Positions 8,556 to 16,360 of a stretch of 64,000 bases of DNA are shown here, piece by piece. The stretch's first letter is position 1; the number at the start of each line of letters is the position of its first letter. The DNA comes from Synechococcus sp. PROS-7-1 (GTDB lineage: Bacteria; Cyanobacteriota; Cyanobacteriia; PCC-6307; Cyanobiaceae), in assembly GCF_014279795.1 (NCBI RefSeq), contig NZ_CP047945.1, positions 950,572 to 1,014,571 on the forward strand, read 5' to 3'. Under the pieces are notes generated by a model. The model searched no databases, was not told the DNA's origin, and saw nothing but the letters and a program-made list of their open reading frames with translations. A program made the position numbers and the translations under genes.

Positions 8556-9377
8556 TCAGTCGCCGATCATCTGACGGCGCACCATGGCGTCCCAGAGGCG
8601 CGTAGGGATGAAACGCTGAATCAACGCTGATTCCGACGAGCTGCCGCAGCGGTAGCGCGGGCTTGGGTCAGCCTCCGTGAGTGCTCGCTCGATGCAGGCG
8701 GCCACCACCTCAGGGTCGGACCCTTGTCGGAAGCCTTCGGCCCACGCCCTCGCGACGTTGCGCATCATCGATCCCCACACCGGATCATCGCCACCGGCCT
8801 CGAGTGAAGGCTTGCTCACGGCTTCAAATCCTGTGCGGATCAATCCTGGTTCGATCACCACCACCTTCACGCCGAAGCTCTGAAGTTCCATGCGCAGGGC
8901 GTCGCTGATGGCTTCAACAGCGAACTTGCTGGCGCCATACCAGCCGGCCCCCGGCGTCACGAACTGTCCTGCGATGGAGGAGATATTCACGATCCTGCCC
9001 CGACCGCGGTTGCGCATCACCGGAAGCAGCGACTGGGTCAGGCCCATGAGCCCGAACACGTTCACTTCAAACATCGCCCTTGCCGCATCAAGCGGCATGG
9101 TTTCCATCGGGCCGATCACTCCATATCCAGCGTTGTTCACCAGGCCATCCAGGCCTCCGCCGTGGTCTGCAACCGCATCACTGAGTGCTTGTCGTGATCC
9201 CGGATCCGTGATGTCGAGCGCATGCACGAAGGCTCCGCGGCTGCCCAGGTCCTCCATGGCATCGACCCTTCTCGCGGCTGCATGCACAGTCCAGCCCTTC
9301 TGCAACAGGCGCAGGGCCGTGATCCGGCCGATGCCGCTAGAGGCACCGGTGATCAGAACGCTTTTAGTGATTGTCAT
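8556..9377 (-). CDS. Short-chain dehydrogenase/reductase (SDR)
   Basis: 273 residues, a classical SDR. It has the nucleotide-binding TGASSGIG near the N-terminus, NNAG at ~88, the catalytic Ser in NISSIAG and the YGASK Tyr/Lys pair, then a substrate-binding end typical of oxidoreductases of the retinol/17-beta-HSD-like group. It would reduce or oxidise a carbonyl/alcohol with NAD(P)H; the substrate is unknown. The start is 3 bases after the stop of the Cu/Zn superoxide dismutase gene, so the two are almost certainly cotranscribed. Confidence 0.92.
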   Translation of the reverse strand: MTITKSVLITGASSGIGRITALRLLQKGWTVHAAARRVDAMEDLGSRGAFVHALDITDPGSRQALSDAVADHGGGLDGLVNNAGYGVIGPMETMPLDAARAMFEVNVFGLMGLTQSLLPVMRNRGRGRIVNISSIAGQFVTPGAGWYGASKFAVEAISDALRMELQSFGVKVVVIEPGLIRTGFEAVSKPSLEAGGDDPVWGSMMRNVARAWAEGFRQGSDPEVVAACIERALTEADPSPRYRCGSSSESALIQRFIPTRLWDAMVRRQMIGD

Positions 9378-9380
9378 TCG

Positions 9381-9905
9381 TCAGCCCACACCGCAGGCGA
9401 TGCGCGCTCCACCACCCCCAAGCGGTGGCACATCGCTGTAGGTGTCACCACCGGCGTGCACCACCAGGGCTCGTCCGCGCAGATCGGAGGTGCTCAGGCG
9501 CGGGGCGACCACGGTTGTTGTGGTGTTGCCATCGGCATCCACCACAAGCCTGCTGAGGTCACCGCGGTGACCATTCCCGAACGGCCCGAGATGGGTGTTG
9601 GTTTCGTCGGGGTCCCAATGTCCTTTGGCGGCGAGGCCCGCCACCATCACGCCCTCGGCATTCATCGCTGCCTCGCAGGAGTCGCCGGCGTGCAGGTGGA
9701 ACCCGTGCTCACCCTCGCTCAACCCCTGGAGTGATGGCGTGATCACCAGTCCCTGGTCGCTGTCATGGGCCTTCACGCTGCCGATGGGTTCTCCCACCCC
9801 CTCAGCGCTGATGGCGTGGAGCGTCACCTCCAGCGAACCGGCCGAGGCCTGACTTGGCATGCACAACAACAGGATCAACGTGATCAGGGGGACCAGGCGC
9901 ACCAT
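9381..9905 (-). CDS. sodC: Cu/Zn superoxide dismutase, secreted
   Basis: 174 residues from the ATG at 9905 (the frame is open to 9938). A signal peptide (MVRLVPLITLILLLCMPSQA) precedes the mature protein. Cu ligands are in GFHLH. The disulphide Cys is at GDSC and its partner in the C-terminal RIACGVG. The His/Asp zinc loop runs through AKGHWDP and HLGPFGNGHRGDL, and the last Cu-site His is in LVVHAGGD. It converts superoxide to peroxide and oxygen in the periplasm. Cotranscribed with the SDR downstream. Most picocyanobacteria rely on Ni superoxide dismutase, so this gene fits a metal-replete coastal lifestyle. Confidence 0.95.
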   Translation of the reverse strand: MVRLVPLITLILLLCMPSQASAGSLEVTLHAISAEGVGEPIGSVKAHDSDQGLVITPSLQGLSEGEHGFHLHAGDSCEAAMNAEGVMVAGLAAKGHWDPDETNTHLGPFGNGHRGDLSRLVVDADGNTTTTVVAPRLSTSDLRGRALVVHAGGDTYSDVPPLGGGGARIACGVG

Positions 9906-9944
9906 GGAGAACATCCAGATGTGTTCATTGTCATTCAAGCGGCG

Positions 9945-11021
9945 CTACCGCGGTGTTGGCACCGGTACCGCTTTGAAGTCAGCGACCAGGGCAGGGCAGG
10001 TTCTGTTGGCAATCCGTTGCGCTTGTCCCTTGCGGTCGTTCCGGAGCGGCTGCCTGCGAATGCCATCGCCTTCGATGTCGAAGCTGCGATTCACGCAATC
10101 GAGGCTGAGTTTGCGCAGGCGGTACCAACCATCGGGCTTGGCTTTGCCAACTTGCTGAAGCGAGTTCACACAGCGGTCTGCTGAGCCCAGGGCACAGCTG
10201 GCCGCTCCAAACAAACCAGTGAGGATGTTGCCAGCGATCTGCCCGCCCCGCTCGATTTCAAAGCGATACACGCGCGCTTGAATCCGTTTTGACGGTGACT
10301 CTGGGTTCAGTGGCAGCACCTTCGAAAAGGTTTCGGCTGTGTCCATCACCCACCCCTTCTGGCGTTCGGAAGAAACACCCTCGGCTTCCACACCGGCAAT
10401 GAACGCTGTGTAGCGAGCTTTTGGGTTGTTGTGGGGTGATTGCAGGTGAAAATCGCCAATACTGAAAAACAGATTGGCTGCATCGGTGAAGTCCTTCACC
10501 GATAGCGCTCCGTTGTCCATCAGCCAGGCCAAATAACGACCGGCTCTCCAGTCAGCAGCATCTTCTTCGCGATTGCTGAAGGCCCCGCGGGAGGAGCTGT
10601 GATTCACATGGTGCCCCCATTCATGGGCAAGGATCGTGAGTGCGATGAGGCGTTGACGCACATTGCGGCTCAGCGTCTGCCGTTTGCCGATGCTTTGTGG
10701 CTCAAGAATGATCTCCGCCGATTCGGGGCAGTAAGCGTTGCGGGCTCTGGCTCGGCCGCAAGCTGAAAAGCGAGAGCCTCGAGGAAGCAAAGTCACGCGC
10801 TGCATCTCCGGAGCCGCGTCGTTCGCCAGATGCCTCCAGTAAAGATCGAGCAACTCATGGTGGGTCTGGACGTAGGCCGCCTGCGTTTGCCCTTCGGTGA
10901 TGTCCATGCGGAAATCACGCACGAAAGCGAGCCGTTCCTGAATTGCTGAGGAGTCGACCGTGATCGGAGCAGGCGGGCTTGTGGCAGCAGCCAGCACCAG
11001 AGCAGCAGAAAAAATTGTCAT
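9945..11021 (-). CDS. Secreted neutral zinc metallopeptidase
   Basis: 358 residues with a short hydrophobic N-terminus that may be a signal peptide. The zinc site is HEWGHHVNH (HExxH) at ~135, followed about 25 residues later by EEDAADWRAGRYLAWL, which supplies the third ligand and matches the arrangement of YpfJ-type putative neutral zinc metallopeptidases (PF04228-like). Several cysteines in the C-terminal half suggest disulphides in the periplasm. The gene ends 39 bases before the sodC start on the same strand. The substrate is unknown. Confidence 0.8.
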   Translation of the reverse strand: MTIFSAALVLAAATSPPAPITVDSSAIQERLAFVRDFRMDITEGQTQAAYVQTHHELLDLYWRHLANDAAPEMQRVTLLPRGSRFSACGRARARNAYCPESAEIILEPQSIGKRQTLSRNVRQRLIALTILAHEWGHHVNHSSSRGAFSNREEDAADWRAGRYLAWLMDNGALSVKDFTDAANLFFSIGDFHLQSPHNNPKARYTAFIAGVEAEGVSSERQKGWVMDTAETFSKVLPLNPESPSKRIQARVYRFEIERGGQIAGNILTGLFGAASCALGSADRCVNSLQQVGKAKPDGWYRLRKLSLDCVNRSFDIEGDGIRRQPLRNDRKGQAQRIANRTCPALVADFKAVPVPTPR

Positions 11022-11110
11022 GGTTTGGCAACGGCGTAACGATCTTCGCGTTCGGTCTTGATGGTCATGGAGCGATCAGCCACGCTGGAGATGACCCATC
11101 AGGTCGCACC

Positions 11111-11212
11111 ATGAAACCCTGGCTGCTCAAGGTTGCCTTCCGCATCGGCATGCCGCTTGCGCTTTGGCCGCTGAAGCTTCTGGATACTCCGCGCTCGCAT
11201 GTTCAGCGTTGA
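11111..11212 (+). CDS. 33-residue hypothetical peptide
   Basis: ATG preceded by AGG. It encodes a basic, hydrophobic peptide with one possible amphipathic or membrane helix (IGMPLALWPLKLL). The frame is open upstream to 10979, which would overlap the metallopeptidase start on the other strand. Small size makes the call uncertain. Confidence 0.35.
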   Translation: MKPWLLKVAFRIGMPLALWPLKLLDTPRSHVQR

Positions 11213-11273
11213 GACCTCGAATTCGCCAAGGGGGCGATGCTGAGATAGGGGTTTTGATCAAGATTGATCAGGT

Positions 11274-11489
11274 TCAGTCTTTTGCCCAACGCTGGTTGCA
11301 ACGGCTGCTGCATTTCATTTCTCCATCCGGGTAGTCATAGCCGGCCTTTCGTGCATTTTTTTCGACTTCGCCAGGGTTGGAACCGCTGAAGGTGCGGGTG
11401 GTTTTGGCACCCGCAGGAACAACCAAAGCAAACGTCAAAACAACTGATGCAGCTCCTGCAGCGAGCGTGGCTGGGAAAGAACCTTTCAT
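11274..11489 (-). CDS. Small secreted hypothetical protein
   Basis: About 71 residues from ATG 11489; a TTG at 11495 is an alternative. It has a clear signal peptide (hydrophobic core AASVVLTFALVVPAGA) and a mature part with a Cys pair (CSSRC) near the C-terminus. Probably periplasmic. Family not recognised. It is divergent from the ferredoxin/MBL gene. Confidence 0.6.
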   Translation of the reverse strand: MKGSFPATLAAGAASVVLTFALVVPAGAKTTRTFSGSNPGEVEKNARKAGYDYPDGEMKCSSRCNQRWAKD

Positions 11490-11563
11490 CTCCAATCGAG
11501 CAATGCAAGCCGGAGCAAGAATAGTGCGGTTGAACCGTTGAAAGCTCTGCGATAAGCACCTTC

Positions 11564-12415
11564 GTGTTCCGCATCAACCATCGCTGCATCAACTGCGGCA
11601 CCTGCTGGCAATTTGATTCGGATCACTTCGCTCCCGAGGGTGAGCGTGCGTGCGTTCATGCCCAGCCTGTTGGCCAGGAGGCCACAGAGCAGGCGCTGCT
11701 GGCGTTGCAGGCCTGCCCTGTGGCTGCGATCGAAACCGACCGCAGCTTGCGCCAGACCACTCCGGTTGATGGCTTTCCTGCTCTGATCAAAGAGCATTCC
11801 GAGGGAACGATCTACTACTGCGGCTGGGCGTCGCGGCGCAGTTTCGGAGCCTGCAGTTGGTTGATCACCCGGCCCTCAGGCAACGTGATGGTGGATGTTC
11901 CGCGATGGAGTGCGCCTCTGGCCCGACGGATCCAGGCCCTTGGTGGTTTGCGCTTCATCGTGTTGCCCCACCGCGACGATGTCGCAGACCATGAGCGCTG
12001 GGCCCGGACGTTTGCTTGTGACCGCTGGATTCATGCGGCTGATGCTGACGCGGCCCCGCAGGCAGAACAGCTGATCACAGGCGGTGATGCGGTTGCGATT
12101 GCCGAAGGCCTTCAGCTCATCCCCACGCCAGGGCACACCGAGGGATCGCTCTGCGCATTGCTGGGGGATGCACGCTCCGTGTTGTTCAGCGGCGATCACC
12201 TCTGGTGGAATCCCGAGCATGCGGTGGTGGTGGCTTCAGAGCGCTACTGCTGGTGGGATTTTGCAACCCAGCTTGCGTCTGTGGAGCGGCTGCTGGATCT
12301 TGATGTGGCTTTGCTGCTGCCCGGTCATGGCCGGCGCCATGCCTTTGCGCCGGGAGCCTGGCGTACCGCCCTTGAGCAGACCTTGCGCTGGAATCGGCGC
12401 CATCATGAAAGCTGA
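11564..12415 (+). CDS. Ferredoxin-metallo-beta-lactamase fusion protein
   Basis: 283 residues. The N-terminus carries Cys8, Cys11, Cys14 and Cys51-Pro, a single 4Fe-4S cluster arrangement as in bacterial ferredoxins. Residues ~75-280 form an MBL-fold hydrolase with HRDDVADH (136-143), TPGHTEG (His191), FSGDHL (Asp211) and LLPGHGRRH near the end, so a two-metal site is intact. The combination suggests a redox-linked hydrolase or oxidoreductase in the cytosol; the substrate is unknown. The DUF427 gene follows after 13 bases, probably in the same transcript. Confidence 0.88.
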   Translation: MFRINHRCINCGTCWQFDSDHFAPEGERACVHAQPVGQEATEQALLALQACPVAAIETDRSLRQTTPVDGFPALIKEHSEGTIYYCGWASRRSFGACSWLITRPSGNVMVDVPRWSAPLARRIQALGGLRFIVLPHRDDVADHERWARTFACDRWIHAADADAAPQAEQLITGGDAVAIAEGLQLIPTPGHTEGSLCALLGDARSVLFSGDHLWWNPEHAVVVASERYCWWDFATQLASVERLLDLDVALLLPGHGRRHAFAPGAWRTALEQTLRWNRRHHES

Positions 12416-12428
12416 TCAGGACCAATCG

Positions 12429-12713
12429 ATGCAGGCTGTTTTCAACGGCACGGTGATTGCCGAGAGCGAGGACATCGTGATGGTGGATGGCAATCCCTAT
12501 TTTCCTCGCGCGTCGATGCACGCCGACTACTTTCGCGACTCCAGTCACACCACAGTGTGCGGTTGGAAAGGCACCGCCCGCTACTGGGATGTGGTGGTTG
12601 GTGATCAGGTGATCAGCAATGCGGTTTGGAGTTATGAATCGCCGAAGCCTGAAGCGGAACAGATTCGCGAGCGTTTCGCTTTTTATCGCGGCAAGGGTGT
12701 GGAGCTGAGCTGA
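12429..12713 (+). CDS. DUF427 family protein
   Basis: 94 residues from the ATG at 12429, with AGGA upstream; an in-frame ATG at 12405 overlaps the upstream gene. It matches DUF427 along its length: FNGTVIAES, then GNPYFP, the core CGWKGTARYWDV, and SYESPKPEAEQIRERFAFY. It is a small cytosolic beta-barrel-like protein of unknown function. It may share a transcript with the ferredoxin-MBL gene. Confidence 0.92.
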   Translation: MQAVFNGTVIAESEDIVMVDGNPYFPRASMHADYFRDSSHTTVCGWKGTARYWDVVVGDQVISNAVWSYESPKPEAEQIRERFAFYRGKGVELS

Positions 12714-12717
12714 GGAT

Positions 12718-12945
12718 TCAGCGTTTTCGCTGCCGGCGGCTTGCCTTGCGCGTGCCGCCGTACTGATATCCAGGTTGGCGTTCAATCCGGTACCAGCACT
12801 GCGGGCAGATCAAGGTCCAGTCTTTGATCAGATTGCTGCGCACGCGGAAGTGCACCGGGCCAGGGCTTTGACACAAGGCGCAGGGAATCATCTGCTCCTT
12901 GTGTTGGCTCTGGCTCACCGCAGGCGTGTCATCGGGTTGAGGCAT
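12718..12945 (-). CDS. Small zinc-ribbon protein
   Basis: About 75 residues. Two CxxC knuckles, CALC and CPQC, about 28 residues apart form a zinc ribbon, followed by a very basic tail (KASRRQRKR) that could bind nucleic acid. ATGs at 12954 and 12945 are both possible starts. Convergent with the DUF427 gene and divergent from the gene at 12984. Confidence 0.7.
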   Translation of the reverse strand: MPQPDDTPAVSQSQHKEQMIPCALCQSPGPVHFRVRSNLIKDWTLICPQCWYRIERQPGYQYGGTRKASRRQRKR

Positions 12946-12983
12946 GCACGGCATGGCTACCTTCCAGAAGCATGCATCGACCC

Positions 12984-13226
12984 ATGAGCAAGGCCACAAA
13001 ACTGCTTCTGGCGCTGGACCGAGAACTGCTGGCGATCGATGACTTCGGCCACGACCCTCTCAGCGAAATCGACGCTCTGATCACTCGCCTTGAACCTGAA
13101 ATTCAGCAGGTGGAGCTGAGGGGCCGCGCCAAACACCAGGCGGAGATTTACGTGGCCAGGGATCGCGCCTCCGTCAAGGTTGAGGTTCTCAATCGGGTGA
13201 TGGAGCGATGCCATCAGAGCCGTTGA
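12984..13226 (+). CDS. Small helical hypothetical protein
   Basis: 80 residues, charged and helical with no cysteines or membrane segment, starting at ATG 12984 (MSKATKLLLALDREL). An upstream ATG at 12972 is less likely because it would crowd the divergent gene. Family not recognised. Confidence 0.6.
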   Translation: MSKATKLLLALDRELLAIDDFGHDPLSEIDALITRLEPEIQQVELRGRAKHQAEIYVARDRASVKVEVLNRVMERCHQSR

Positions 13227-13298
13227 TGGCTGATCCGTCCTGTGCGTGATTGCTGAAGAGCGCGTTCAAGTCCCAGGGAATCCCGACAGGATTCACCC

Positions 13299-13568
13299 AT
13301 GTGGATGTCCAAACCCGATCAACGCCAGAAACCTCGGATCTCCGGCGCTCAGGGCTGGTTGATGAACCGGCAGGAAGGCCTTGTTGTGCGCTTTCAACAA
13401 GCCATGCCCACGTCCCATGCAGAGTGGGTTTGGGTGGAAACGGGGCGGTTGATTGCTCCTGGCCAGGCCACGCCTGAACATCGCAGACGCTTGTTGCGCG
13501 TCAACGCCATCAAAGCGTTCGAAACGATGCGCCTGACGGGTTGGGAGCGCACCATCGCCCATTGGTAA
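13299..13568 (+). CDS. DUF1651 family protein
   Basis: 89 residues with the pattern of the picocyanobacterial DUF1651 family: an N-terminal WLMNRQEGLVVRF-like strand pair, a central EWVWVETGR, LLRVNAIKAFETM, and a closing GWERT. The function is unknown. The family is expanded in marine Synechococcus and Prochlorococcus. ATG 13305 is an alternative start. Confidence 0.8.
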   Translation: MWMSKPDQRQKPRISGAQGWLMNRQEGLVVRFQQAMPTSHAEWVWVETGRLIAPGQATPEHRRRLLRVNAIKAFETMRLTGWERTIAHW

Positions 13569-13608
13569 TCAGGCCAACAGCAGACGTCCCATCCGTCCGC
13601 AACTTAAA

Positions 13609-13623
13609 TGAGAATCATTCCCA
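13609..13623 (+). promoter_or_regulatory. Zur-box-like palindrome
   Basis: TGAGAATCATTCCCA matches cyanobacterial Zur operators (TGATAATNATTATCA type). It shares TGAGAA..ATTCCCA with the reverse complement of the site before znuC in this window. No annotated gene starts nearby downstream on either strand. Confidence 0.65.
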
Positions 13624-13624
13624 C

Positions 13625-13763
13625 TGATTCTTCATGGTTTGTTTGTTCGAACACTGTTCTTTTGGATACACATCGATCGGATCATTGGTTAAAAAGTGAA
13701 TGTGGAAGTGAAACACCTTCCAATGCGTCGAGCGGGTGAGCTGAGGGGCTTGCCCATTTTTTT
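13625..13763 (+). ncRNA. Candidate Zur-controlled small RNA (or micropeptide mRNA)
   Basis: About 140 bases between the Zur-like palindrome and a factor-independent terminator, on the plus strand. The only open frame is a 21-codon ATG frame (13634-13699) with two cysteines and one His and no clear ribosome site. A hairpin (GGAAGTG aaa CACCTTCC) lies at 13703-13720. The transcript start is inferred from the operator position only. Neighbouring genes do not use this interval. Confidence 0.4.
13734..13763 (+). terminator. Factor-independent terminator
   Basis: Eight-base stem GGGTGAGC/GCTTGCCC (two G-U pairs) with a six-base loop, then ATTTTTTT. The T-run is on the plus strand, so it does not serve the minus-strand DUF924 gene ending at 13767. 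Confidence 0.6.
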
Positions 13764-13766
13764 GGC

Positions 13767-14267
13767 TCATTGATCGCGCCAGGGATACCGTCCCTCCTCA
13801 AGCAGAACTTTGAGATTGCGCTGGGCGATGGCTGCCGTGGCAGGGTCTGCCCAGCGTTCGAGAAGGGGGATCGCACTCTCAACGGTGGCGATGTCCTCGC
13901 TGTGCAGAAGTGGCATCAACCAGAACTGCCGCCTGGCGCGTTCCGGTTCGTTCTGAATCCAGCTCTGCCGCAGTGCTTCGCGGCTGAGGTTCACGGCGCG
14001 TGCATCCCCAGCAAAGGCTTGGGCCTGTCCGCGCCAAACATGACGGCTGAACTGATCCAGCAGCAGAACCAGCGCGAGTGCGGAACAAGCCTCTTGCTCC
14101 CAGGCGATGAGATCGCCGGTTTGCGCCGACAGGCAAAGAGCACCGAAGCGTTCCCCGATGCGTTGATCGAAGCTTGGATCGCGCCTGAACCACTGCCAAG
14201 GGCGACAGTCTTCAAACCAGAATCGGAGAATCGCGTCGGAGTCTCTGGCCGGTTCAGTCAGAACCAC
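13767..14267 (-). CDS. DUF924 family protein
   Basis: 166 residues. It matches DUF924 from start to end: ILRFWFE, WFRRDPSFDQRIGERFG, ALALVLLLDQFSRHVWRG, AFAGDARAV, and FWLMPLLHSED. It is an all-helical, TPR-like cytosolic protein of unknown function. Its start overlaps the 3' end of the membrane protein gene 14254-14571 by 14 bases, so three genes (14762 to 13767) form one translationally linked operon. Confidence 0.92.
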   Translation of the reverse strand: MVLTEPARDSDAILRFWFEDCRPWQWFRRDPSFDQRIGERFGALCLSAQTGDLIAWEQEACSALALVLLLDQFSRHVWRGQAQAFAGDARAVNLSREALRQSWIQNEPERARRQFWLMPLLHSEDIATVESAIPLLERWADPATAAIAQRNLKVLLEEGRYPWRDQ

Positions 14268-14571
14268 GAACCCGTTTCACGGCCAGGCCTGCTTCGCTCG
14301 CTGTGACCGCCGACAGCAGCACAAGTCCGAGAAGCCCAATCAACTGGTTCTGGGGATCGGCGTCTGGCTCAGCGTTCAAGCCCAGGGCAGCACCGGCAAC
14401 AAACCAGGCGGTGGCGAGTGCCGAGGTCATCCAGTAGGCCTTCCAGCGGCGTTGGTAGAGGTACCCCGCTCCCAAGCCCGGAACCACGTTGAGAACGACG
14501 GCCACCCATCCGGCAGAGGCCGCAAGGATCTGCTCCGGGCTTGGACCTGCCTTTGTTTCCGGTGTTGTCAT
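14254..14571 (-). CDS. Small membrane protein
   Basis: 105 residues from ATG 14571, which overlaps the stop of the preceding gene in an ATGA arrangement. Three hydrophobic segments: VVLNVVPGLGAGYLY, a YWMTSALATAWFVAGAALGL stretch, and LLGLVLLSAVTASEAG. The G-x-G-Y-L-Y-Q-R-R-W element recalls small cyanobacterial TM2-like proteins. Function unknown. Confidence 0.7.
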   Translation of the reverse strand: MTTPETKAGPSPEQILAASAGWVAVVLNVVPGLGAGYLYQRRWKAYWMTSALATAWFVAGAALGLNAEPDADPQNQLIGLLGLVLLSAVTASEAGLAVKRVRGSD

Positions 14572-14762
14572 GCTTTGCTCCGGCTGGCGGCATAGGCCAC
14601 AGCGCCTCCGGCCACGAGGGTGAGAACGCCGGTACTCAGAAGGAACCCGGTCAGCATGATCAAGCCAAGAAAGGAACCCAGCAGCGACATCTTCACGCGC
14701 AGAAGCTTGGACTTGATCAGAAGCACCAGCAGCAGCGTCACTGTGGCCTTGAGGCCTGCCAT
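14568..14762 (-). CDS. Small membrane protein
   Basis: 64 residues from ATG 14762 (longer upstream reading is unlikely because it would run through the divergent gene). Two hydrophobic segments separated by a short basic loop (IKSKLLRVK). First gene of the small operon leading to DUF924. Function unknown. Confidence 0.6.
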   Translation of the reverse strand: MAGLKATVTLLLVLLIKSKLLRVKMSLLGSFLGLIMLTGFLLSTGVLTLVAGGAVAYAASRSKA

Positions 14763-14865
14763 CTTCGCGGCGCTGATCGGGCAAAAAGGAAAGAAGGGGG
14801 GGAGCATCGACGGGAGGTGCGCAAAGGGTGCGACGCTTTCACTCTGACGTGTTCTCTCTTCTGCT

Positions 14866-15237
14866 GTGGCTCGAAGTCTGCGATGGCTTGCCTTGTGCTT
14901 CCTGCTTCTGCTCTGCATCGCCGTTCCCTTGAAACCTGTCTCGGCGGCCTGGATCTGTGATGGCGATCGGCTCACGGCGGAAGACCTCAGCCTTGGCCGG
15001 GAAGCGATTGGCGTGACTGCGGCTCCCCTGCCGAACAGCGCGGCAGGCACTGTGCCGGGTGATGGTGTGTTGCTTCACTGGCGCGGCGTGACGCTTCAGC
15101 TTCCTCGCACCAACAATGCGGGCACGCCGAGTTACACCGACGGGCGTTGGTGGTGGCAGGTGGAGGATCCCCTGCATCCCGATTTCCGCGAGCGGCGCGG
15201 CACCGTGATCAGCTACGCCTGCGAGGCCGTGGAGTGA
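14866..15237 (+). CDS. Secreted hypothetical protein
   Basis: 123 residues starting at GTG; no in-frame ATG is available. It has a signal peptide (LRWLALCFLLLLCIAVPLKP) ending near SAA. The mature part begins with WICDGDRL and carries a second Cys near the C-terminus (ISYACEA), suggesting one disulphide. Tryptophan-rich middle (GRWWWQVEDP). Probably periplasmic. Family not recognised. Confidence 0.65.
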   Translation: MARSLRWLALCFLLLLCIAVPLKPVSAAWICDGDRLTAEDLSLGREAIGVTAAPLPNSAAGTVPGDGVLLHWRGVTLQLPRTNNAGTPSYTDGRWWWQVEDPLHPDFRERRGTVISYACEAVE

Positions 15238-15239
15238 GC

Positions 15240-15338
15240 TCAAGCTCCGGGGGCCAGGCCCTGAAGCAAGACGTATTCGTACACCGTTACAGCGAGAACA
15301 AGGAGTCCAATTCCACTGAGAAGCAGTCGTCCGTCCAT
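15240..15338 (-). CDS. 32-residue single-span membrane protein
   Basis: A frame too short for most gene finders. M-D-G-R then a hydrophobic helix (LLLSGIGLLVLAVTVYEYV), ending LAPGA. The stop lies 2 bases from the stop of the convergent secreted protein. The ribosome site is weak. The length and single helix resemble small thylakoid accessory subunits, but no family can be assigned. Confidence 0.45.
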   Translation of the reverse strand: MDGRLLLSGIGLLVLAVTVYEYVLLQGLAPGA

Positions 15339-15401
15339 GGTGGTATCGGGTCAGCCGCAGTGGACTCAAGATCACTCCATGATGGTGTTTTGAAGAGTCA
15401 C

Positions 15402-15596
15402 GTGCACGATCCACGCTGGATTCTTGTTGCCTGGGGGGTCGTGGCTCTGGCAGCGGCCCTGCGGTTCTGGCGAATGACGCAGCCCTTCCGGGCCGGTTTG
15501 ACGACGCAGAATCGTTTGGCGTCGACCGATCTCGATCAAGCACGTGCGTCGTTGGAGCATTCCTGGCGTGAGAGCGAACGACGCGGCACCAGCTGA
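15402..15596 (+). CDS. Small membrane-anchored hypothetical protein
   Basis: About 64 residues if GTG 15402 is used; the frame is open further upstream but over unrelated-looking sequence. It has one hydrophobic helix (WILVAWGVVALAAALRFW) and then a charged helical tail (SLEHSWRESERRG). The start is uncertain. Confidence 0.45.
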   Translation: MHDPRWILVAWGVVALAAALRFWRMTQPFRAGLTTQNRLASTDLDQARASLEHSWRESERRGTS

Positions 15597-15627
15597 GGAT
15601 TGCTTTCAACGCCGTTACATTGAAAGG

Positions 15628-15981
15628 ATGAATCCGTCGATGTCACGACAGCAGATCGAAGAGGAGCTTGAGCAAGCCCGGGAGATGGGGCGATGGCTCA
15701 GCGATGAGGAGCGTGAACAACTGGCAGCGCAGAAGCAGGGTGAGCGGCTTGCCCTCGAGCGCGATCAGCGCTTGCGCATGCGCCTCATGGTGTTGACGGG
15801 TGTGTTCTTGCTGATCCCACCGTTGTGGCCTGTGGCCGCCGGCCTTGCGGTGTATCTGCTGTTCCCGCAGTCGTTTCGTCGGCTGATGCTTCTCGCCGGA
15901 GGCAGTCTTCTTGTGCTCGTCGCCTTGGGCGTCGGCACTGTGGGTGTGGTCTTGGCACTGCTCTGGGCCGTTCTGAGCTGA
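15628..15981 (+). CDS. Membrane protein with coiled N-terminus
   Basis: 117 residues from ATG 15628, preceded by GAAAGG. A charged helical first half (EEELEQAREMGRWLSDEERE) could form a coiled coil. Two transmembrane segments follow (LMVLTGVFLLIPPLWPVAAG and a LVALGVGTVGVVLALLWAV stretch). Function unknown; common arrangement in small cyanobacterial membrane proteins. Confidence 0.7.
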   Translation: MNPSMSRQQIEEELEQAREMGRWLSDEEREQLAAQKQGERLALERDQRLRMRLMVLTGVFLLIPPLWPVAAGLAVYLLFPQSFRRLMLLAGGSLLVLVALGVGTVGVVLALLWAVLS

Positions 15982-16095
15982 GGTCGACTGAAGCGTCAGG
16001 ATCTGTAGAGATTGTGTCGTCTGCGACAGACACGAGTGATTTGCGACACGATCAAGCCGTCCGCGCGTGTGGTGACGCAGACCGCGGACGAAGGC

Positions 16096-16359
16096 TCACC
16101 GCTCGGATGCATCCGGGGGAGGAGCCTTCATGGCCGGCGCATCGGGGTCAAAGTCGACCGTTTCAGAATCCTGGTTTTGGATCATGTCCTCGTCGTCCAA
16201 CGTGGCCGCAGCAGGGTTGGCGACAGTGATGAGCGCGAGACAGGCCGTGATGATCAAAGCTGCAGGATGACCCAGGCGAGTGAGCAGCCCACGATCAGAG
16301 ACAGAACGCCCAGGAGGGCTCGCCAGAACCTGGGATCGTTGGGTTGAAACACCAAGCAC
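16096..16359 (-). CDS. Small secreted acidic protein
   Basis: Up to 87 residues from GTG 16359, one base after the stop of the upstream gene. A hydrophobic segment (ALIITACLALITVANPAAA) with an Ala-rich cleavage-like site precedes a short acidic mature part (LDDEDMIQNQDSETVDFDPD). A later GTG would shorten the N-terminus by 19 residues. Function unknown. Confidence 0.55.
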   Translation of the reverse strand: MLGVSTQRSQVLASPPGRSVSDRGLLTRLGHPAALIITACLALITVANPAAATLDDEDMIQNQDSETVDFDPDAPAMKAPPPDASER

Positions 16360-16360
16360 G

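Noticed and set aside
14839-15609. 256-codon minus-strand open frame
   Set aside because: Covers a secreted protein gene and two small genes on the other strand, with Arg/Pro/Ser-rich shadow composition.
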